This document shows positions 59,201 through 64,000 of a DNA stretch of 64,000 nt, one piece after another. The DNA is from Colius striatus. Taxonomy: Eukaryota; Chordata; Aves; Coliiformes; Coliidae. The stretch is taken from assembly GCF_028858725.1 (NCBI RefSeq), contig NC_084772.1:19383548-19447547 (forward strand), written 5' to 3'. The number at the start of each line of letters is the position of its first letter. Within the stretch, counting starts at the first letter, position 1. The translations under genes were made by a program, and so were the position numbers. The notes below the pieces were generated by a model, which saw only the letters and a program-made list of their open reading frames with translations, ran no database searches and was not told where the DNA came from.

Positions 59201-60356
59201 ATTAAATATGGGCTTCTCTAGTATAGATCTATCAAGGTCATCATTTTGCAGTTTGGTAGGCTGGGTTTAAGTGTCAAACCTGCTGTTTGTGTGAGTTTTC
59301 TTCTATATCTGTCTTGCCTTCCCTTATATTTTGTACTAACAGACAACTTTTTACTTGGATGGCAAACTCTGCTCTAGCTAAGAATAAACTCCCTGCTAGC
59401 AGTGATATGCAACATGAGCACCTGGTGCTGATCTAGGGAGGTGAGGGAAACCAAAGACGTTCTCGCAGCAGGGATGAGCGTGAAGGTTTGCAAAAGTGTT
59501 ATTTACACTCAGCCATGAGGAGCACCTTCATGCTGGGAGATCCACCAGACAGTGTAATAGCTTTTCAAAGATCAAGATGAAAACCTTACTCTTTAGGACA
59601 ATGAAAATAACCTTTGGTAAAGAAACATGCCCAACCAGACATGGGAAAAGGTTGCTTTTAAGATTCACTGAGCTTTTACCCTTGTTGGAATGTTTGTTTT
59701 GCAAGAATATGGGGTTTTTGCCTTTTTCCTGGGGTTTTGCAGCCCAGCAGGAAAGAATGGGAACAGAAACAGCCCTGTGCTTCATGCACACAGCCACACC
59801 TAGCAGCTCAGACTCAGAGCTGGTTCACCTCTGCAGACTGAAAATCATCACCCATATTTATTGTCGTTTAATGTGAGCCGATCAGGCTGCTCCCATTGCC
59901 AGCAGCAGGACGTGAGCCAGACAGGCTCTGGGAACCTGACAGCCTATTTGACAACTATTTTTTAGGAAAGCATGTTCCTTTTTATGCCTGAATCTCTGCA
60001 TGAGGGAGCACAGTGTTCCTTGGATAAAATCTAAGAGAGGCTGTTGCTTCCCAGCTCCTTTTGTTGACGTTAGCACTGTAGATTTGGACTGAAAACATAA
60101 ACCAAAGGTGAACTCATGGATTTATGCTGCTTCTTTTTCCTGCTCCTGGTAAGGTCACATCAGCACAGAGTCAGTGTGTTCAAGCAGTGCACCCCAGAGA
60201 AATCTGGAGTTGCTTGTAGGTCTATAACACTCTGGGTCCTGCCATATGTGCATTTGGTTCCTTACATGTTTGGGTTTTCTTGTCTTTCTTGTCTTCTCCA
60301 GCTTGAAGAACCCATCGGGTGGAAACGCTTTCCGAATTTTTGCTGTGAAGCAGTAA
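37998..60356 (+). CDS. CRISPLD2: CRISPLD2, cysteine-rich secretory protein LCCL domain-containing 2 (complete, 14 coding exons)
   Basis: Secreted glycoprotein of the CAP superfamily (also called LGL1), known in mammals for roles in lung and craniofacial development and LPS binding. Coding exons: 37998-38240, 43519-43637, 45437-45569, 45695-45810, 47481-47581, 48688-48846, 49699-49759, 50368-50434, 51413-51543, 51685-51728, 52703-52775, 53467-53542, 58214-58347, 60302-60356. They give 503 codons plus stop with all phases closing (human is 497 by recall). Order: signal peptide 1-23, N-glycosylation site N28-S-S, dibasic RSKR 47-50, CAP domain about 58-204 with CAP1 (HYTQIVW) and CAP2 ([12 protein letters not shown]) signatures, Cys-rich hinge 205-240, acidic/Ser-Lys linker to 290, LCCL 1 about 291-391, LCCL 2 about 391-500. 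No disruption seen. Identification is near certain. Confidence 0.97.
38241..43518 (+). other. CRISPLD2: CRISPLD2 intron after the first coding exon (5.3 kb)
   Basis: GTGAGT donor and gaag acceptor. It contains a degenerate CR1 (38409-38610) and a short GT microsatellite (about 39118-39132). Nothing else recognised. Confidence 0.8.
38409..38610 (-). mobile_element. Degenerate CR1 fragment
   Basis: Includes ggttggaaagggccactaat, gggtcattgagtccatcctc, and further on ctccagtgatggcaattcca. These are the order and spacing of an old CR1 3' region in reverse complement, with heavy divergence. Confidence 0.6.
43519..43637 (+). CDS. CRISPLD2: CRISPLD2 coding exon 2 (CAP domain)
   Basis: Reads [20 protein letters not shown] and [19 protein letters not shown], then a split Arg. 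This is the central CAP region. The acceptor is cactctgaag and the donor GTAAGA at 43638. Confidence 0.95.
45437..45569 (+). CDS. CRISPLD2: CRISPLD2 coding exon 3 (CAP domain)
   Basis: Reads (R)[40 protein letters not shown] and HYTQ. The CAP1 signature HYTQ/IVW is split by the next intron. The acceptor is tgctccttcag and the donor GTAAAG. Confidence 0.95.
45695..45810 (+). CDS. CRISPLD2: CRISPLD2 coding exon 4 (CAP domain)
   Basis: Reads [38 protein letters not shown] and a split Lys. It completes CAP1 and carries most of the CAP2 signature. The preceding intron is only 125 bp. Confidence 0.96.
47481..47581 (+). CDS. CRISPLD2: CRISPLD2 coding exon 5 (end of CAP, Cys-rich hinge)
   Basis: Reads (K)[20 protein letters not shown] and [13 protein letters not shown] plus one base. 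GNW completes CAP2; [12 protein letters not shown] is the cysteine-rich hinge of CRISP-like proteins. The acceptor is gtgcttgcag and the donor GTGTGT. Confidence 0.95.
48441..48508 (-). mobile_element. Short internal CR1 fragment
   Basis: The segment gatcatgtctcccctcagcc, tcctcttctccagactaaac, aaaccccagttc matches the reverse complement of the CR1 ORF2 tail ([12 protein letters not shown] region), as also seen at 23830-23865. No 3' end is attached. Confidence 0.75.
48688..48846 (+). CDS. CRISPLD2: CRISPLD2 coding exon 6 (linker)
   Basis: Reads (D)[40 protein letters not shown] and [12 protein letters not shown] plus one base. A low-complexity acidic, then Ser/Lys-rich linker between CAP and LCCL regions, the least conserved part of the protein. 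The acceptor ttctgacaag has a poor pyrimidine tract; the donor is GTAAGA. Confidence 0.92.
   Translation: MTVTRIPSSLRRMRPMKWRFHRLGSKSQCGSTLQKASPANPASPRKSSQTPT
49699..49759 (+). CDS. CRISPLD2: CRISPLD2 coding exon 7 (LCCL 1, part a)
   Basis: Reads (T)[19 protein letters not shown] and a split Arg. It enters in phase 1 and exits in phase 2. The donor GTAGTG at 49760 is weak. It is the counterpart of 52703-52775 in LCCL 2. Confidence 0.94.
50368..50434 (+). CDS. CRISPLD2: CRISPLD2 coding exon 8 (LCCL 1, part b)
   Basis: Reads (R)[20 protein letters not shown] and ES, ending on a codon boundary before GTAAGT. CPAGC and the GT.YY segment are LCCL hallmarks. It is the counterpart of 53467-53542. 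Confidence 0.95.
51413..51543 (+). CDS. CRISPLD2: CRISPLD2 coding exon 9 (LCCL 1, part c)
   Basis: Reads [40 protein letters not shown] and ESF plus a split Arg. [12 protein letters not shown] is the LCCL core (the YG.S.IC.AA.H.G type). The donor GTACTA is weak. It is the counterpart of 58214-58347. Confidence 0.95.
51685..51728 (+). CDS. CRISPLD2: CRISPLD2 coding exon 10 (44 bp, end of LCCL 1)
   Basis: Reads (R)[14 protein letters not shown] plus one base. The acceptor is gcttgttttgcag and the donor GTAAGT at 51729. Its length is not a multiple of three, so skipping it would shift the frame. It is the counterpart of the final coding exon. Confidence 0.92.
51773..51860 (-). mobile_element. 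CR1 3' end fragment
   Basis: Starts atcatagaatcatcatggaa, then tggtagggttggaagagacc and tttagagatcatctagtcca, the reverse complement of a CR1 3' terminus. It begins 45 bases inside a CRISPLD2 intron, just after the GTAAGT donor. Confidence 0.88.
52703..52775 (+). CDS. CRISPLD2: CRISPLD2 coding exon 11 (LCCL 2, part a)
   Basis: Reads (T)[20 protein letters not shown] and HCP plus a split Arg. It enters in phase 1 and exits in phase 2, like exon 7. The acceptor is ccatttctgcag and the donor GTAACA. Confidence 0.95.
53467..53542 (+). CDS. CRISPLD2: CRISPLD2 coding exon 12 (LCCL 2, part b)
   Basis: Reads (R)[20 protein letters not shown] and NVYAD, ending on a codon boundary before GTGAGT. CPAHC and VFGTNVYAD parallel CPAGC and IFGTFYYES of LCCL 1. 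Confidence 0.95.
53543..58213 (+). other. CRISPLD2: CRISPLD2 intron before coding exon 13 (4.7 kb)
   Basis: GTGAGT donor and ctgtttttcag acceptor. AT-rich, with no transposon or conserved exon recognised. Confidence 0.75.
58214..58347 (+). CDS. CRISPLD2: CRISPLD2 coding exon 13 (LCCL 2, part c)
   Basis: Reads [40 protein letters not shown] and VQSE plus a split codon. [11 protein letters not shown] is the second LCCL core; N-S-S is a possible glycosylation site. A 4.7-kb intron precedes it. Confidence 0.95.
58348..60301 (+). other. CRISPLD2: Last CRISPLD2 intron (2.0 kb)
   Basis: GTGAGA donor and gtcttctccag acceptor. No recognised element inside. Confidence 0.75.
60302..60356 (+). CDS. CRISPLD2: CRISPLD2 terminal coding exon
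   Basis: The acceptor is cttgtcttctccag. It reads (S)[17 protein letters not shown], then TAA at 60354-60356. The C-terminal AFRIFAV matches the family end and parallels AFMVSKV of exon 10. Confidence 0.95.
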
Positions 60357-63300
60357 ATTCCCACGGAAGGTTTCTTTGGGAGAGAGCTCTGTTGACCTCC
60401 AGATACAGGAAGGCTTCTCTGATGGCATCAGCTCTGACTGTACCCTCCTTGCCCATCTCTTTCAGGGAATTAAAAAAAAACAAAAAGAAACGGAAAAAAA
60501 AAAAGACAAAAAAAAGAAAGCCCCCAGGTTGTGACTCAGCTGTTTGCATCTCATCACACCCAGGCAGCATTGGAGCTTCTTGTTCCGTGGTTTTGTTTCT
60601 CTAGGGGCATTCAGCAATGATAAACTGTTCTAACTTTCCATTTACAAGAGGTGTGCTACACAAACCAGCGGTGGCTCAGTGGGCAGCAGATGCAGGGATC
60701 TCAGCCTGGCCCTCCATGGGATTGTTTAGGGTGTGAAGCATTTACTGAGCTGGGTGTGAACTGCTCAAGCAGAATCACAAGTGAAGGACTGTCCAGATGC
60801 TGAACACTTTGAAATGAGAGAAACGTTGCATCTGTTGTGGGGAGGCTGGGCTTTGATAGAGCGTTTTTGTGTGTTTGGTGTTTTCTGTGCAAAGGAAGAG
60901 CAAATTTGGTCTTTTGCCAACTAGGTGACACGCAACAGCATTGCTGGGTAAGGCTGCTGACCCATCACACTAGACTATGTTGTATGGTGTCACGTTTGGG
61001 GAGAGGATGTTCTTGTTGGCTGGACATCAAGGTGTTTTGAGGACTGGAGTGGGAGGTGAAATGGTGGCAGAGACCCTCGCTGCAGAGAATGAGGCCACTG
61101 GATAATTGAAACAGCAGGTTTGGTGTTTGCTGGTCAAACATTCACAGGTATTTTGCAAGTCTGGCAAGCTATGAGAAGTCAGTGAGTCAGGGCTCCTGCG
61201 CTGGCACATCTCATCCTATCCTACACACCATTTCAAATAAGATTTCAGTTAAGTACAGTGTATTGTTTTATACAGCAGTGCTGGTTGTTTTATCTGTAGT
61301 AGTTAAGTAGTGATGAAGTTAATCTTATTTCTGCTAGGGATGGTTGCATACATAGGAAGCATGTTCCCTTCACCTTCGTGAAGCTCTTTGTGGTGTGTGC
61401 AGTTCTGAGACTTCAAAGATATGGCATAAATTGGGGTAGGTTATCTTTTTCCTGATCAGTTTATGAAACCACCAGATCTGTGCTTTCAGTGCAAATGATG
61501 TACCCATGAGCATTTGATATCCAGGATGGTATGTTTTGCAAACCCCATAGGTGTTGTAATGATATTATTTCATATTTTGTTATTTATATCTCAACATGCC
61601 CTCAAATGCATTTCAAAGCCAAGACAAGAGCCTAGCACAACCTGCTCTTTTAAAGCAGGAGAATATTCTCTGGTTTATATTGTGAATGAGCTCTTAGAAT
61701 TGGTCTAAACACAAATCTGGTTGTCTTTTGATTCACACACATCCAGCAGCTTCATTAGTCACAAGAAGCCAATGTAAACTTTAGTTCTTCAGTTCTTGTA
61801 AATGAAGAAAAAGTGCATAGCCCCACTGCTCAGTAACTTGGTTGTAATGTTGTATAACAAATGGGAAAATATTTCTCTCTATTTGACAGATGTCTCATAG
61901 CTACTCTTATGCTCAGACTGTGTTTGGTTTTAATACAAAAGCCATCTTTTCAAGCTGTTTCAAAACACAGACCAGAAGTGTTTATACGATTAAGTATTTC
62001 TTTAATTCTGTAAATACCATGAAACCAGCAAGGAAATTACATTTATCACTCAGTTTGTCTCACCATTGGGGTTTCTTTCTCTGTGAAATCTGAATTTGGA
62101 AAGAGACCTTTTGTAAAATAAGAAATTGGAGCTGCTTTGCATCGTCTCCAAAAGTGCTGCACAGCAAACCTGCCTTTGGGGTGGATGGAGAGAAATGACT
62201 CTACGTGTCGTCTTTGTTTATATAGTATCGTCTTCCAAGGTGTACAGATATTTGCTTTAGATAGGAAAACTGAACTATTTTTTTTCTTACTAGGTAAACT
62301 GATGTTAAACACAGCTGGAATGTATCTTAGCAAAGCTGCTGGTTGGAGGTGTTTGAGATCTTGGCAGTGAGATAAGGCTTCTCTGTTTCTGCCCACTGTG
62401 AATAATTATGTTATGCATGGTCTGGTTCAAGCCCATTACACACTGCAGCATGCATCTATGACCATCATGGGCCAAACGGTAGCCACAGGGCTATGGATTG
62501 AATTGGAAAGAGTAAGAGATGGAACCAGGTATTCTTCATGGGGACTGCAAGAGCACATAAAACACCTCATGAAGGATCCCACCTCTAAAATGCTGTCTGT
62601 GACCATCACATAGGCTGTAAAACGATGGAATGAAACATGAGGGCTCTTGGACAAAAGTCTAGGGGATTCACCATGAGCACATAACGATCCAAACAGCTTG
62701 GGATGTACCTGTGTGATGAAAAGGGGGCGAGGGAAGAATTGTTGTTCTAACAGAAATATCCTAAAGTGCTTTAATTCAAGTTCCAATCGCATATTTTTAT
62801 CTTCAGCCAACTGGTTTGGATTTGTAGAAACCAATGTTAATTTAAGTCTGTATCTGTTTATTTTTATATTTGCTGTACAAAAGAGAAATTGTGACTTTGC
62901 TACACAAATATTATTCGAGGTCCTGGGTGCTATTCATTTCAACATACCTCCACCAGAATTAGGGGTGATCAGGTCCTCCGAGGCAGTCATGGGATATCAA
63001 TTACTTGCAATCACGTGTGCTAGCTGTTCATATATAGGTGGGACAGTACCAGTTTTTAGCCAAATATTTACTCATTTTTTTCCTGATACCAAAACATTTC
63101 TCAGCCTAATATATTCCAATGCAGCTTAAAGATGCAGCACGTCTTTCTATCCCCAGATCCGATCCTGCTTAGACCCCAGCTCAGCAGGTTAGTTAAACAC
63201 GTGCCAACTTGAAGCACCTGGGTGTAGCCTCACTGAAGCATCTGGTTAAACCCTTTGCAAAGCCAATGCTGTCTGGTTGTTCTTTTCCAATGAATTTAGT

Positions 63301-63773
63301 GTTGGAACTAGACCTACCATTGCAGAGCACCTGGCTCAGCACAACCAAACCTCTAGAAAAGACAACCAGCGTGAGAGTTGCAGCGTGGCCCTTCCACAGC
63401 CACCCGTGTGCTGTCGGGTCTCTTGGCTCCATTAATTTCTTCACTTTAAGGTATTCAGCCAACAGCTGATTCAGGAGTCTCCAGTTGGTCAGTTGTGCAG
63501 TCTAAATATTTAGGGCCAGTTCATAGAGTTGCTCTTTTTTTTTTCTATGAAAAATGATGTATTTTACTTCCTATGTATAAAAGTTGCTTGTAAATTTTGA
63601 TGTGCCTTTGCATGGTTTTCAAGGGGCTGTGTGTTTGTTTATAAACTGTTTTTTTTTCCCCTAAATACAGATTTGTAAAATATCTCTCTCTTTTTTGTTG
63701 TTGTTGTTTTCTCCCCTTCCATTTTCCTTTTATTTCTGAATTATTTGTGAAATAAAACCTTCCCAGAATGAAT
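60357..63773 (+). other. CRISPLD2: CRISPLD2 3' UTR (end inferred)
   Basis: About 3.4 kb of noncoding sequence after the stop with only one well-placed AATAAA (63751). It contains an A-rich tract at about 60469-60520, a TATTTAT element near 61581, and T-rich stretches at 63533-63544 and 63650-63710. A 3' UTR of this length fits a family mRNA of roughly 4-5 kb. The end is not proven. Confidence 0.65.
63751..63756 (+). terminator. CRISPLD2: CRISPLD2 poly(A) signal AATAAA
   Basis: Canonical hexamer followed about 20-30 bases later by the T/GT-rich tgcttgccttgtcttt. Cleavage is expected near 63773. Another AATAAA at 63913 lacks a clear downstream element. Confidence 0.75.
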
Positions 63774-64000
63774 GCTTGCCTTGTCTTTAATGCTCAGACA
63801 GAGCTGGAGTTGTGTTTAGAAAAGCTATTTGGGATTACTCCCTGGAGGGGCTAGAGCATCCCTTGGAGAGCCCAAACAGGGATTGGGAAATGCAGAGCCT
63901 GTTCCACAAACAAATAAAACAAACTACCCAGTATCCAGGCATTAAAGTCAATCTCTACCCCATCAAGAATGAGATGTATCCTTTCTGGAAGCATCCTGAG
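63774..64000. other. Intergenic DNA downstream of CRISPLD2
   Basis: About 230 bases after the inferred poly(A) site. It holds a second AATAAA (63913) and nothing else recognisable. Confidence 0.6.

Noticed and set aside
60464..60520. Possible alternative 3' exon after ctctttcag at 60466
   Set aside because: The acceptor-like sequence is followed by an A-rich tract with no conserved coding; better explained as 3' UTR sequence.
60116..60604. 162-codon plus-strand frame with a lysine-rich end overlapping the last CRISPLD2 exon
   Set aside because: The lysine run is the A-rich tract of the 3' UTR read in another frame. The true frame ends at 60356 with the family C-terminus.

Overview
The window is vertebrate nuclear DNA, almost certainly avian. 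Exons are small and separated by GT-AG introns. The only recognisable interspersed repeats are CR1-type LINE fragments, with the 3' ends typical of birds and reptiles. The two protein genes are neighbours in the order and orientation I recall from other amniotes (human 16q24.1, USP10 then CRISPLD2). The species cannot be named from this sequence alone.

Layout, all genes on the + strand. Positions 1-3154 are intronic. Positions 3155-24715 hold the last 11 coding exons of USP10, a cytoplasmic ubiquitin-specific protease; roughly the first 55 codons and the promoter lie upstream of the window. Its 3' UTR runs to about 25703. Positions 25704 to about 33740 are intergenic and contain CR1 fragments, a 60-bp direct duplication, and a GC-rich 70-bp minisatellite inside a CpG-rich block. 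CRISPLD2 (secreted CAP plus two LCCL domains) follows. It has an inferred noncoding first exon near 33775-33953, a coding start at 37998, 14 coding exons and a stop at 60354-60356. Its 3' UTR is about 3.4 kb and ends at a poly(A) signal at 63751. The last 230 bases are downstream intergenic DNA.

Exon borders were set by reading the translated frame across each AG/GT pair. In both genes every exon phase closes without a frameshift or internal stop. The USP10 part in the window gives 743 complete codons and CRISPLD2 gives 503, both close to the lengths I recall for the human proteins. Both genes therefore look intact and functional.

The two genes are not known to work in one pathway; their adjacency is conserved synteny. 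No tRNA, rRNA, CRISPR or prokaryote-type operon was seen. The most interesting sequence-level observations are: a textbook U12-type (minor spliceosome) intron directly after the USP10 catalytic-cysteine exon; an exon-quartet duplication with matching phases that built the two LCCL domains of CRISPLD2; a palindrome-bearing 70-bp minisatellite upstream of CRISPLD2; a 14-bp tandem duplication across the USP10 stop codon; and an intronic hairpin just inside a weak USP10 splice donor. I found no evidence for a wholly new biological system.
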